Shown here piece by piece: positions 43,212-55,400 of a stretch of DNA of 64,000 bases (positions within the stretch are counted from its first letter, which is position 1; each line of letters starts with the position of its first letter). A program made the translations under genes and the position numbers. The stretch is from Siderastrea siderea. Taxonomy: Eukaryota; Cnidaria; Anthozoa; Scleractinia; Rhizangiidae. The stretch is taken from contig OZ034969.1 of the NCBI GenBank assembly GCA_964030785.1, positions 30,785,001-30,849,000 of the forward strand, read 5' to 3'. The notes beneath the pieces are model-generated. The model worked only from the letters and a program-made list of their open reading frames with translations. It did no database searches and was not told where the DNA came from.

Positions 43212-46200
43212 TTAGAGAATGATGTTGGATTCTGTCATTCCTAGGCAGACTTCATCTTCATTTAACACCTTTGCAGTGGCAAAGTATTCACCCTACAAAC
43301 AAAGAAACTTTTCAGTATGCCTGATGAAACAGAACACAGCTCCGGTGTCATTAATTGACAAGATAACTTATGAATTACTTGAAACAGGCCATGCTTTCTT
43401 ACCCTGGGAATGATCTTTGGCAGCTTAATTGGCTCATAAACATGCATTTTTTGACCTGAAAAAAACAAAAAAAAAAACAAAAAAAAAAAAACAAACAAAC
43501 AAACAAGAGAAGAACAAAGTGAATGAAAGGTGATGTTCACATGAATAACAGAAACTTTTTCAATCCCGTGATAGTTTCTGTTATTCGTGTGAATTATTAT
43601 ATATGCTTTGGACCTTGCACAAGGTTAACATGGTCTAACCTTTTCAGCTGAAACTAAAATATTGAATTTCAAGGACCCCCTCCATGACATCCTCTTCACC
43701 CCTTACCTTTAAGGCAAATTTATGGCAAGAAGATAAACCAAATTTCAGACAAAAAGGCAAAATATTTCCCACTTCAGACAAAAATATTCAAAATCTTCCT
43801 ATTTCATACCCCTGAAAAACCACACCCTTAGTGCAGCAGACACTCAAATAGTTGATTTAGGGATGCTTGCACTGTCCACCCTTCCCCCCTATCCCCCACC
43901 CCCCTATCCCCCACCCCCTCCCCCAGTGCTGGGAACTGCATTCTATCTAAAGAAGTGGGTTGAACACTTCTGGCTGATTCACGATATTTCAGGACCACAA
44001 ATACCTTTCGAAAGTGCCGGCTGACCCACAGATCATTCAACATAATTCCTTGGGATTGTGATAAGATGCCTACATTTATTTTAAATAGGTTGATACAGGA
44101 GCTCATGGTTGACGACACATTAATAGGTTATTTGCAAGAGCACTGCATAGTTTATACCTCTCTTCATGGGACAGCCAAATGTGTCTGCATTTACTTTACA
44201 GATGTCATGTTTAACATCATGCAGTGTTCGTCCACGATACTTGGCTACCACATGTACGGCACCACTGTTTAATGAAACCTCTGAAAGAATACAAAAGCGG
44301 TTAGGAGGCCCCATTAGAGGAGGGGGTGGGGGGGGGGGGTCTGGATATCCCATATCCCTTTAACTTTTTCTTGGAATATCCCATATCCCTTTAATTGTGC
44401 AGTCTCGTATCCCTAAACTTTGCATTGAATATCCCCATATTTCTTTTTCCAATATCCCGTATACCTATAATTTTTTTCCTTCAGTATTCTGTATCCCTTT
44501 AATTTTTTCCTCAAATATCCCATATCCCCATAACCCCTTATGGGGCCTCAGGTAGTTAACTAACTCTCTCATATTATTATTACCGAGAGTAATAGGTTTT
44601 TACAAAAAGATCATGAAAATTATAGGTGAATGGGTCCATCTGAGTACTAAACCCATTTGAGGACATCTGGCATAAAGTGAGAAACATGTTGCTACTAGTT
44701 AGTTTGCCAGATGCTGCGTTTGTTTGGCAAATGTACAGAGAAACAAGCAAACAATGCATGTGCTGGGCTGAGGCCACACAAAACAACATTTCTTACTTGC
44801 TGTAAAATTTGCAACTGCTGTGGCAATTACTCGCCTCTGTTCTGAGTCGTAACGAATGACAACTTTTCCAATCTTCTTCCTTGACTTATTGGGATCTGAT
44901 AATCAAAGCAGTTAATCATATTATGTATCATGCTCAAAACATTTATACCCTTTTGTACCCTTTGTATGAGGGTGGGTGGGCTGTACACAAGTTGCCCTTT
45001 TGGCTTGGACTTATAAAAACATAACCTGTGTAAATGGGCTGGAATGAGAGGTTATATTTCTCTTTGAACAGGACCAAATGCATTTTAAATTTACTTTGTT
45101 GAATTTTAGTTCCTCCCCCCTTCCTAATGTATGCAAATGTTTGCCCTTGGTAGTTTGTAAGAGAAGCTGGTGGTGGGGGACAAACAAAACGAATGGCTGC
45201 AATAAATTATGAATACATTTAAAATGTCAATTAGGATTTTATAATAATTGAATGACTCGCATTCTCAAAATGGGTGAGAGGATTACTAAAAGTTTGTCAA
45301 AGATGATGCGTCACCTTGTTGTCACATTTGTTTCAGATTTTAGATTGCGTGACAAAATTCATAACCGTTTGTCACGTCACACAGTGTTGACATTTCCTTC
45401 ATTCTCCCACCTACGGCCTAACATTGACCTTTCAAAAAGCTGCTTTCGACTTATTTATAACAAAACAGGAAATAAAGATCAAAGATTTGAAATCTTATCG
45501 CGCCTCACATTATTTTGCTTTCTACTTTAAAATGATAATCTAAAACAAATGGTGGGAGACAGAATTTATAAAATATTTGGTGGATTTTGTTGCGTGCATA
45601 GGAAAACTAATAACACGTCAACACTTCTAAACTAATTACAACGTTGTGTAATAAAATGATTTGCAAGACGAAAAAAAAAAGACCTGCAAGATCTTTCAAT
45701 TCTTGTATTGTACTATCTGTGTCTATTTATTTAACTAGTTTACCAGTCGAGTGAAAAAAAAGAAGAAGAAAAAACAGTAGAGAAAAAAAAAATGGCAGCC
45801 ACCCCCCAAAAATCGGGCTAGCGAAAACAGGAAAAAAAAAACAGTCCTTTTCCATTTACCCCTGGAAAGCTTTTCTTTGCTCGAAATCTGTTTGCGAAAT
45901 ACCCTTCAATATGTTCTTAGGTTTCGTGTAATAATATTTATCACAACCTCTGCTCTCCAGCGCTAGCATCCAACTAGTCTGCAAGCCAAGTTGTCTTGTG
46001 ATCATTCTGTTGAAAGCTATCGAACTGACATAGTTTCTCGTGTAACCGTTCGTTTTCTCCTCTTCTTTTCCAAACAGAAATTTTATTTTGTTTGTCGCAT
46101 GTGTTCTAGTCGTTCTAGCTTTCTCTAAAAGGTCAAAAATGTTAAATAGCTCACCACAACCGTCCCAGATGTCTCCAATCGACTTCAATCCGTTTTCTTG

Positions 46201-46416
46201 AACCCACTTGTCCCAAATCGTACTACCGTTGCTATCCTCTTTTTGTATGAAATTTAGGTCGGCTAAGTTCGCGAATAAAGAAGTCCACAACAGAAATCCT
46301 CCCAGCGCAATGAATAGCACGATCAGAAATTGAAGTAATAAACGTTTCTTGTAACCTATACTCCAGAATCTGACTCGAATGGAATTCCATCCGCGGCAGA
46401 ATAAATCGGTGAACAT
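43212..46416 (-). CDS. Membrane-anchored ML-domain (MD-2/NPC2/GM2A-like) protein
   Basis: Exons are 45903-46416, 44797-44895, 44158-44280, 43403-43455 and 43212-43292, with GT-AG borders and consistent phases, giving 289 residues. ATG at 46416 is the first after an upstream in-frame TGA. Residues 1-25 are short and basic, and 26-47 form one hydrophobic helix (RLLLQFLIVLFIALGGFLLW), either an uncleaved signal anchor (type II membrane protein) or an unusually long signal peptide. Residues 50-155 are an unrecognised spacer. Residues ~154-289 look like an ML lipid-recognition domain: Cys158, the HDIC (Cys232) ... GCPMKRG (Cys241) pair, LPKIIPRGEY and Cys279 near the end, the order seen in GM2 activator and NPC2-type proteins. 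ML domains bind single lipids in a beta-sandwich pocket in lysosomes or outside the cell. The substrate here is unknown. Exon 1 is linked to the ML exons by phase and donor quality only; transcript data would confirm the fusion. Confidence 0.7.
43862..43926 (-). repeat. C-rich tract; G-quadruplex candidate on the minus strand
   Basis: At least six runs of four or more C separated by 1-4 bases (CCCCCCTATCCCCCACCCCC pattern). It lies in an intron of the ML gene, with the G-rich strand being the coding (transcript) strand. Confidence 0.75.
44310..44545 (+). repeat. Degenerate minisatellite, AATATCCCATATCCCTTTAA units
   Basis: Six or seven imperfect units of roughly 30-35 bp containing ATATCCC.TATCCCTTTAATTTTT, preceded by a G-rich stretch at 44315-44343. 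It lies in an intron of the ML gene. Confidence 0.75.
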
Positions 46417-47892
46417 TTTGATCGATTTGCGCACAATATCCTCAACTTCTTCAAACGCTCCTTGGAGATTTACAGCACCAATTCAATTGCTAGTAAAGAT
46501 AAACAGCAATTCACTGACACGTAACACCTGAAGATTCCATGATCAAATTTTACCCAAAAGGAAGTGACACGAATCCTGTGGTTGCTGAAAATAAATAGCA
46601 TAGGCAAGTTAATAATTGCTATCCTTGACCGCTAAAATCAACAGCCGTCAAGGGAAATATCGAGTTATTATTTCTCTAAAAGTGCCTTCGTTCAAGCTCT
46701 GTAATCAGCGAAACAAGAAATCAGAAACGACGGCTTCGAGTATAGAGCTTCAATCCGCACGGGCCGGGTATTCGCAGTATTTTTCAATGCCTTCCCTCGC
46801 TTTTTCTACTTACAGTATTTCCAAAAGTGTTTCAAAATGCGTATCTTGATGAAAACGTCGTAACTACAACAACACAGAGCGTGTTGTAAAATTTGCAACT
46901 GATCTTCGCAAAAGAATGAGCACACGTTCATGCACGAAGTAGAGCGCATCGGAGATAAGCATACAAAGAAGGAAATAAATTGTATCTATTAAATCTAGCC
47001 ATTTAGTCACGCAATATTTGTTGACATGAAAAAAGGAGCAAGGATGGGAGGGGTAGTTGGAAAGCGACTGCGCACATGACGAGTTACATTCTTCTCCTTT
47101 GGCGTGCAGAGGAAGTTAGTACTGAAGTAAGGCCATAAGTTCTCATGAATTACATTTGCAAATGCAAAATTGTTGAGACACTTGCAGAAAACCCACTCTT
47201 GGATAGTCAATATCGCCTTTTCCCGCAGGACTTCCATCCGTCCATTCAATGCTGTCGCCCATGTTTTGGACAAGGTCCGGGTAGCGAAGCAACATTCAAA
47301 CTGGGGAGGGGTGGGGAAAACGACTGGACGCAGGTGTCGAAATATTGCAACCGCGCGTAACAGTGTCTCAACTATTTTTGGAACTAATTGTAGGAAAACA
47401 AACAGCACCATGGGAAAGTACTGCTAAATAACACATTAGGATTTCATCCGCAGACTCAGAAGTTAGAACAACCTTGTACAGCCTTGCAAACAGTACCACA
47501 GGAAATACTGTCAATACACAGTACTCAACTGCTTCTTTTGCATGGTCACTGTTTAGGTTTTTATCAACAGACTAGTGACAACCATTTTACTTAGACTTTC
47601 TTAAAAGTCCTAAAATTCTGAGCTCGACTTGTGGGAAAGTCTACCATTTTACTACCGTGAACCCGCCCGAGGTTTGCTTTTCTGGGATTTCAAATATCAA
47701 GAGATCACTACCATGTCTTCTGAAACAGCTTTTCTTACCTCAAGGACGTTTCTATTTGAAAGGACTCACATTATTCAGAAAATAGTCAAAATCGGCTTTG
47801 CTGATGTTTTGTTCACAAATTGGTAAAAGGATTTGAGAGTCAGTTTGCTTCCCTTGAATGATTGCTTCGTTTGAGTGTGGTTCACAATTTAC
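46417..47892. other. Upstream of the ML gene; no gene recognised
   Basis: Promoter of the ML gene expected near 46420-46600. The open frames at 47007-47427 overlap on both strands and have no family likeness. Confidence 0.45.
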
Positions 47893-48153
47893 AATTATTC
47901 ACCGAGGTGAATATTTGGTAGACATTTGGCAGAAATTTACCTCGCCACTTCGCGGCTCAGCAAATATCCACCACTCTTCACCGAACAAGTGGATAACCAG
48001 CACCAAATAGTTCATTTTTTTCTGAGAAATGAGGCAAAACTCGCGCGTGAAATCCAGAAAAATGCCGGGAGGTGAATGGAAGATGCTATCCCGAGTTTGA
48101 GTAGCCAATCAGAGGGCGAGAAAAAACACTATTTACTGGTTTGGTACATACTA
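47893..48153 (-). repeat. Dispersed ~280 bp repeat, copy 2 (inverted)
   Basis: Reverse complement of the family at 41382-41665. Contains the hairpin TTATTCACCGAGGTGAATA at its outer end. Confidence 0.75.
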
Positions 48154-48570
48154 AAAGAAAATCTCTCCCCACTAATTATGGTTTGAGGCGATAAAATTGC
48201 AATAATTCATATAAAATAAAATGAAATAAAATAATTGCCTCCGGGACACGAAATCACAGTCTTAATACTAATTTTATGGTCTGCTTGTTACGATTCGTGA
48301 AAATTGTTGACGGCTTTGTCTTAAAAACATGTTCAGTGTAAAACTGCATTCACAAAATTTGAATTGCAGGTTTGAAACGTTAACGTTTAATTAAAATGCT
48401 TGCTTGTTTGGAAGGGGAAGGCTTTAACTTAACTGGAAAACGTAGCGACTTTTGTCGTAATTCCATCACAATCTTTGTGAATTTGATTTGTGTTGAAAAA
48501 GACATTAAATCATTTGTCCCTAAGTAGATCGCGTCCCAAATAGGTCCTGATGAATCAACTCAGGCTTTAA

Positions 48571-49228
48571 GGACGTTCGCGCCAATTGTTTCTGCGCATC
48601 CTTACTGCGCACGCAATTCACTTCGTGATGTCATGCCACGTCATGCATTGAGCGCGCGCGTTGTTGAAGAAATGTGGAGATATATAGCGCTAGTGGGCAC
48701 TTTAATATCTATGCACGGGTTTAACTCTCTTAAATGTTCGGTGACCCCATATTTTCTTTTGATAGATCACTTTCTTTGTCGATTATCTACGTTTTGTGAA
48801 AAATTAAAGAAAATCTGTATTGTAGAAGTTTAATTTTTTTCAACTTTTCTGCCCTCGCATCATCGAATTCTACTATTATTGAAGCTGCACGGTGTTCGTT
48901 AAAGTCGATCTTAGAGGTTGAATTTAACTAAAAGGATGACACCGGTTCAAATTATTTACTTAACAGACCCACTTAAGTAAAATTTGACTAAGAAAGTGGG
49001 TGTACAGCGAATCATTTTTAATATTTTTCAACTAACAAGCACTGAGGCCATGTCGAGTTAAGAGGGCCGATTTGTCAAAATTGGGGTAGTTTTTGACGCG
49101 CTTTATTTCGAAAACGAAGTCGGTGACCCCCCAATTTTTTTCCATTTCTGACATAGGTAACTCATTATCTGACTGTAGCCAAAGTATGAAAAAAATCTGT
49201 ATTGTAGAAGTTTTTCGCGCGAACGTCC
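48571..49228. mobile_element. 658 bp TTAA-flanked MITE
   Basis: Ends GGACGTTCGCGC and GCGCGAACGTCC with TTAA on both sides (48567-48570 and 49229-49232). It contains a direct repeat of AATCTGTATTGTAGAAGTTT (about 48814 and 49193). No transposase. Confidence 0.85.
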
Positions 49229-49232
49229 TTAA

Positions 49233-50749
49233 ATAAATAAGGTAGAGAATTTGATATTTATATACAGAACTGCTACCAAAAGCGGTGGAAACTTGATTAA
49301 AATATTATCATAGCTCAGATACCGGTGTGGAAAAAGGACCATAAGAGCAATGGGACAATGAGAAGAAATAAGAAAACAGTCTCTGATGCTATCTTCGCGC
49401 GAGAAGGAATATCCAGAACGCAAAACAATAATTGAAACCCATCGAAATATAATTAAAAATGACTGTAGGAAAGGTTGTCGCTTACAGGGGAGGGCTGTCG
49501 CTGACGAAAGATTCGAGACCTGATTTAAACGCGATTTCATGAAAGTGATCGCTGATGGAGGATAATCGCTCGTGAAAGTCGACGCGCAGAAAGATTCAAT
49601 AATAACCCATGCAGTAGGAATCAGCGTTCTGAACTAAAGTAAATAAGGCAAAAAGGTCTCCTAGCAAATTGTTACAGACATTTATCCCGTTATACAAAGA
49701 CATCAGAACTTGTAATGCGAACTCACCTGATTTAACCTTGCGCTTTTAATTTTGATGAATCACTTTTAAAAGGCTTTAAGTTAACTGTGGGGAGGCGGAG
49801 AAATAAATATTTAGAGTTTACTTGATTAATAGTTTAATTTCACGTGACAAACAGGCTGTTGTCAGTGTGAATTATACGATGCTGTTTTATTCGATGTCCC
49901 AATATCTTTAATGTAACTTTACTCGTGATCTTCCCAAGGTTAAAAGCGCTATTTTCAGGGATGATTAAAAGCACAAAATCGTGGTAATAAAAGTGCTGAT
50001 AATCAGAAATTGAGCACTTTGTACAGACTTGTGAAAAACAATTGAATATTCATATTCAATTTCCAATAATTCGTTAACAAAACCAATACTCCTGGACGTA
50101 ATGCTGAAAATTTTATAATGCGTTCTCTTGCACTGAAAGAAAACGTTTTTTTTTTGTGGAACGCGCTGTTAAGGTGTGATTTCATTCCTATATATAATTT
50201 TAGAGCGCTCATTTTCCCAAACATTAACTTTGTACTTTGCAATGCTTTTCATTATCAAATTTAAAAGTTTAGCTTCTACAGCACGTTTATTGAAATTTTA
50301 GGTCAATTATGTATAACTAAGGAAATATTCTTGATTAACACTGAGTACGCGTTCCACTAAGAGAATATGGTTACACTGTCTTATCAATTTTCTTCGAGAG
50401 ATTGTCTGTTAGTGCAAGGTTGTTTCAAATAGTCACATAGTTAAACATGGTCAGTGTTAGCCAGAGCAATATATTATACCCAAACAGACAAAAAGGATAC
50501 TAGATTTAGGAAAAAACAAGGTGCGAATTACTCCAAAATTCTATTCAACGTATCACGATAAGTACTGAAATCACTCCAAACCAATATGTTATTTACTTTA
50601 TACTTGGGTTTTCAACAGCTGTATTAATTCTTTTCCTCTGCACTATTGATGCAGCTGTGAAATAAATGCTAATTTTAAAACTGAATGGAAAATTACAGTT
50701 AAGGACGTTAGGCGCTTCATCAACGCGCTTCAGCAACGTTAAGATACAA
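49233..50749. other. No gene recognised
   Basis: AT-rich intergenic sequence with only short chance ORFs. 50698-50715 (GTTAAGGACGTTAGGCGC) resembles a fragment of the TTAA MITE end. Confidence 0.45.
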
Positions 50750-51000
50750 TGGAACTCGTCTTACGACTGCCCTAATGCGGCCAAGGGCATACCATTCTCT
50801 GTTTGTGTGGTGTGCTTTGCATTTATAATGAGCGTATCGGTTTTAATAAATTAGGAGGCTAAAGGCGAAATTTAGGGCTGTAGGTTTCGCATTTAGTTTT
50901 GCTAGTATGATATCCTCAATGCACAACACACCACACAATAAGAGTTTGGTGAGCCTGTGGCCGTATAAGCAGGGCAGTCGTAAGACAATAGCCCAGTCAT
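50750..51000. mobile_element. ~250 bp foldback
   Basis: The arms share GTCTTACGACTGCCCT, GCGGCC/GGCCGT and TGTGTGGTGTG in inverted order. No coding capacity; target duplications not resolved. Confidence 0.65.
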
Positions 51001-51423
51001 TCTTTTGTCTAAAAATCTCATTTATCCGACCACCCGTAAAGCGACTAACAACCACCTTTTCAAGTACCAAACTGTTGTCCTCTTTCTAAATGTACTCCAT
51101 TATTACGGCCACATGAAATGCCCGTTCGGCTCCAATGAAAAGCAATCAAACAAACAAAGAAACAAAACACGAGAAAGAAAAAGTCTGGTCTGTCTCTTAG
51201 ATGTATATTTGGTAGCCTTTGACAAATTCATTTCGCCTTCTAAATTACGTTGCCTTCCTCTGTTGATCTTGTCTTTGCTCCTCCTTCCTTTATGTAAGAC
51301 ATCATAAGTTGACCCTCCCCTGGTAATCCGAACACCTCACGATCGTTCATGCGCCCAAACGTTTCTGGGTCATCGGTTTTCGCAGTTAAAGGGGCTGTGT
51401 CACCAATTTTTACTTCTTATTAA

Positions 51424-51809
51424 GGACGGTGCCTCGTAATAGAGATGTATTTTTGCAGAGTTTGTGACTATGGGGAAATAGTAGATCTTAGCAAGGGTTA
51501 TTGGAATCCAAAAAGAAAAATGTGGGTAACCACGCATTTTTCAGAGATAATTAAGCAACCATAATTCTAAAAAAGCGTTAAAATACAACTGTAGGGCAAT
51601 TTCTTTCCAAATTTAAGCTCAATTATCTCTGAAAAATGCGTGGTTACCACCAATTTTATTTTTGGATTCTGATATCCCTTGTTAATACCTGCTTTTTCCA
51701 CATAGACATAAGCCGCGCAAAAATATTGTTGCATTAGCGGGCAAATTCGAAACCTGAATATCCCGAGATGCGCAGAACGTATGCGCAGTAACAAAAGGAG
51801 GCACCGCCC
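51424..51809. mobile_element. 386 bp TTAA-type foldback MITE
   Basis: Ends GGACGGTGCCTC and GAGGCACCGCCC, with TTAA at 51420-51423 and TTTA at 51810-51813. The inner arms include GGTAACCACGCATTTTTCAG and its complement. The next repeat outwards (51386-51411) is shared with 13255-13285. Confidence 0.8.
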
Positions 51810-51813
51810 TTTA

Positions 51814-53070
51814 CCGAGCGCGCATCCGTAGTGGGAGAATATTGCCCGAGATCTTTCTTGTACGGACCGAGCGAAGCAAGACTGAGGGCAATATTCTCCC
51901 AGTACGGTCCGGAGCTAGTGAGAGTTAATAAGAGGTTTATTATGTGGCTGTGTCTAACACTTGATTATTTGAAAAGTGAGGCGTGGCAGATTGGGATGAA
52001 TGAAACAGTTTACCGGAAAGTATTCAAAACTCAGCAGTTTTATTTCACATAAAAAATTTATACCGCACAAGAGAAAGTAAAAACTTTCAAAGAAACTGTC
52101 CCTTTTCATTTAGCTTCATATCATTCCGACTATTTGAGTCAAATGTACTTTCACATTTTCTTTATTCCCGCTTTACCAGCCCATCGCTCATAATGCCCGT
52201 GGGCTGTTTATCAAGTTTTCTATCATGTCCAGCGAAAAAACATTATAAATCGATTATGTTTTGTTCTCCTTTAAGGGATTCACGTCATATTTTTTTCTTG
52301 GAGTTCTAAGACCATAGAAATGCTTTTAGTTTTGTTTTAAAAACCGGGATTTTTGAGACCAAGACTGTACATGTATCCGCAATATAGCAAGTCTGTTTTT
52401 TTAAATCTCTCTTACAGCAATCAACTCGGTACCAAAACAAAACAAAACTAGTAACAAAACTAGTTTAACAACTATTTGGAAGATGTCCGACCATTTTCAC
52501 GCGAAAATTCCCCTGTATTGTTGAAAATTATCCGAATAGGTCATGTCATTCAAAGCCGACTGGAGATTTAGATAACGGCTTGACTCTTTTCCGTCAAGAG
52601 TTGTATTTTCCCGACGTCGAAGTCGGGAACCATTCAGCTACTTGTGACGTTATCATTTGTGACGTCACCAGATTGTTTTGATAAGCAGCTAGCACAGCAA
52701 GGACAGATCCATCCATACGTGTGTCCATTTTGAATATCGACCAAATCCTGGCAGAGCTATACCAGAAAAACGTGTCCAATTTTGGCTGCAAAGTTGGTGG
52801 TAAAATAGGCCAAGTCACGTAGTTGATCAATGTTCCATTTCCAGGTTTTTAGAAGGACTGAGGCCAAAACTTTTCCAGTGGATAGAAAGGTGATAAAGGG
52901 TAGAAACCAAAATAATGTACAATTTTCAACAGAAGCTGGCTCAAAATTGAGCTAAAATGTAAGAAAACGCTTTTGTAGCAAAGTTTAGTGGCATTTGGCA
53001 CCATAGCACTTCAAAAACCGCTTTAGCGGTAAAAAATGCGTTTTTCTAAGGGAAAAACGCTGACGGTAAA
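51814..53070. other. No gene recognised
   Basis: Repetitive-looking intergenic DNA. The stretch 52560-52850 resembles a dispersed repeat by composition but its family is not identifiable here. A small CCGCTTTAGCGG hairpin lies at 53019-53030. Confidence 0.4.
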
Positions 53071-53074
53071 GGGT

Positions 53075-53620
53075 TAATATGTTCTTATCATAGTCTATAT
53101 ACTGTGACATTTTAAGCCAATAACTATGGTCTGTATTTTAAGCAAATATACTGACTGTTACAAATAAGGCCGGTAGTTATTGGCCTAAAATGTCACAGCA
53201 TATACATATACAGAGGCAAATTAGGCCGTTAGTTATTATTATTACAATAGGCATAATTCGGACCTGATTCTATTGCTATTGTAGCATTTTAGGCCAATAA
53301 CTACCGGTTTAACTCGGATCTGCTTCTATTGAGACTGTAACATTTTAGGTCAGTAACTACCCACTTAAGTCCGATCCACTTCTATTGATACTGCAACATT
53401 TTAGGCCAGTACCTAACTGCTTAATCGCGATCGGCTTCTATTGATACTGCAACATTTTAGGCCAGTACCTAACTGCTTAATCGCGATCGGCTTCTATTGA
53501 TACTGCAACATTTTAGGCCAATAACTGTCGGCTTACTTCGGATCTGTCTTCATTGATAATGCAACATTTTAGGCCAGTAACTATCGGCTTAATTCGGATC
53601 TGCTGTAATAGAATACTGTA
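53075..53620 (+). repeat. 56 bp satellite array with head-to-head start
   Basis: From 53289 the motif TTAGGCCAGTAACTA-like recurs at 53289, 53345, 53401, 53457, 53513 and 53569, exactly 56 bp apart. Units 53401-53456 and 53457-53512 are identical. At 53150-53205 a unit appears in the opposite orientation (TAGTTATTGGCCTAAAATGT), so the array begins with an inverted pair. Confidence 0.9.
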
Positions 53621-53639
53621 TACAAATAATGATTAATAC

Positions 53640-53775
53640 GTACACACACGTTAATGGCTTAAAAGTGCACAGTACATATACTGTGTAATAGCTATTATGT
53701 CATTATATAATACACACTGCATTAATGGCTCAAAAATGTACAGTAGATATACTGCGATAATAGCATATTATGTTG
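53640..53775 (+). repeat. Two-copy ~70 bp direct repeat
   Basis: TTAATGGCTTAAAAGTGCACAG...TATACTGTG.AATAGC is repeated with changes about 71 bp downstream, directly after the 56 bp array. Confidence 0.65.
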
Positions 53776-53963
53776 TTTCCAAGAAAGATACGAAGGTTTT
53801 CCGATTTTATACTGGTCAACATATTTTAGATAGTTCAACATTTTAAAAATATCTTTCTATAGAAACAAATCCCTTCAAGGGGTCCAAAATGTTCGTAAAT
53901 ACGACCACAATGATACCTTTTCAATCTTCACTATATTATCACCCAGTGACTTGTCAGTCACTC

Positions 53964-54138
53964 AAGCATCCTCAGAGACCCAAGGGTAGTTGGTCGGGGT
54001 GGACGAAGTTTTCCAGGTAAACTTTGGCACAAAAAATTTTTGTGAGAGGGTAAAATACTTGAAAACTTTTTTCATGCCAATTTTTACCCGGAAAGCTTCA
54101 TACCCCCACCCAACTACGCCTGGGTCTGTGAGGATGTC
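53964..54138. mobile_element. ~175 bp foldback MITE
   Basis: Arms CATCCTCAGAGACCCA...TAGTTGG and CCAACTACGCCTGGGTCTGTGAGGATG-like, with an AT-rich centre. No coding capacity. Confidence 0.7.
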
Positions 54139-54394
54139 ACTCAAGTTGAAGTAAAGTAAATGGCAACATTTGCAATTATAATTTATTTCTTTAAGAATTA
54201 ATAACAATTTTCAAATATAATTAATTTCTCTTAGAATAAAAATCACTTCCAATAAGATAATACATTTTCTCCCAAAATAAAATCAATTCTCTCCTTCACT
54301 CATTCATAGCTCTTTTCAATAAATAAGACATAATCATCAACATCATTATATACCTGCCAACTTTTCCTAAGTCAAATGAGTGAGATTTTTGTAT

Positions 54395-54525
54395 CCATAA
54401 TACCCGAATTTCCGAAAAATTTCCGACGACGTCCGAACATTACCGAAAACGTCCTGACGACTTCCGAACATTGCCAACGATCCCCGAAGATGTTCCAATC
54501 ATTTCTGAAGGTTGCCGAATGTCGC
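54395..54525 (+). repeat. Degenerate CCGAA(C/A)-rich minisatellite
   Basis: Repeated CCGAACATTNCCGA / TCCGACGACG units of about 18-22 bp, six or so imperfect copies. Confidence 0.6.
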
Positions 54526-55400
54526 GATGCGAAGCTCGAAATCTCGGCGCGATCTTGTTTGCTTGTTGTTCAGGACTCAAATGCGACATTTAGCACCACT
54601 CACTAGACTATTTTGGGTGGAAAATTGAATAAAATTTTTCACCTTAATGGTTGATGAACCACAGGCAGCCCAAGCTAAGGTTGAGAGCTGCGCATAAATT
54701 AGACTGTTTTTTCCACGCTATGCATAATAATGACATCGGCAACATTTAAGAGTTTGTATGGAAATGATACAAAACGTCTCAAATTGCCACAAATCAGAAA
54801 GAAGTCGAAATAAAAAAGATTTGTCTTATTTCATTGTTTTATTGGTCATTATTGGAGGGCTTCCTGGGCTGGTTTGAAGCTTTTTGGGCGAGAAATTGAG
54901 GTTTATATTTTTCATCAGTTACTGAACGTTTAGAATTAATTAAAGGCAGGAAACAATTTCACACTGCACCTCACTTGAGGTTCGATAAATTCCATCACAA
55001 TAAACGAATCGCCCTACAACTTCAAAGGTGTATTCTTGGGTCTTGCGCATACCTCTGTTCTTTCTCATGGGTTCCAGATCCTATTTTAAGCCGTCGAAAA
55101 TCCCTCTTAAATACGAAACTCGCCTTTCCTGGTATGCGTTTTCATTTGAAGTGCACACATGAATCATTGCGAGCCGCGTTTCGACGACAAAATGTCCCTC
55201 AGCCGGGGACAGGCTGAGTGAGATTGTCCACAAGCAGAAGGCGACACTGCGGAGTCCAGAGAGGTCGGTTTGAGGGCCTGATAGAAAACTATCGGTACCT
55301 TGTATCAAACTTGTACTTGTACTTGCACTTGTATCAAACTTCAATAATTAATATTTGTTTCAGGCTGGTATCCCTTGTGATAATTTATGCTTATAGCCTT
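54526..55400. other. 3' flank of the large transposon gene
   Basis: No gene recognised. A short CTTGTA simple repeat lies at 55308-55335. If the transposon at 55401-59947 is complete, its left terminal repeat should be here, but I could not pair a sequence with the right flank. Confidence 0.4.
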
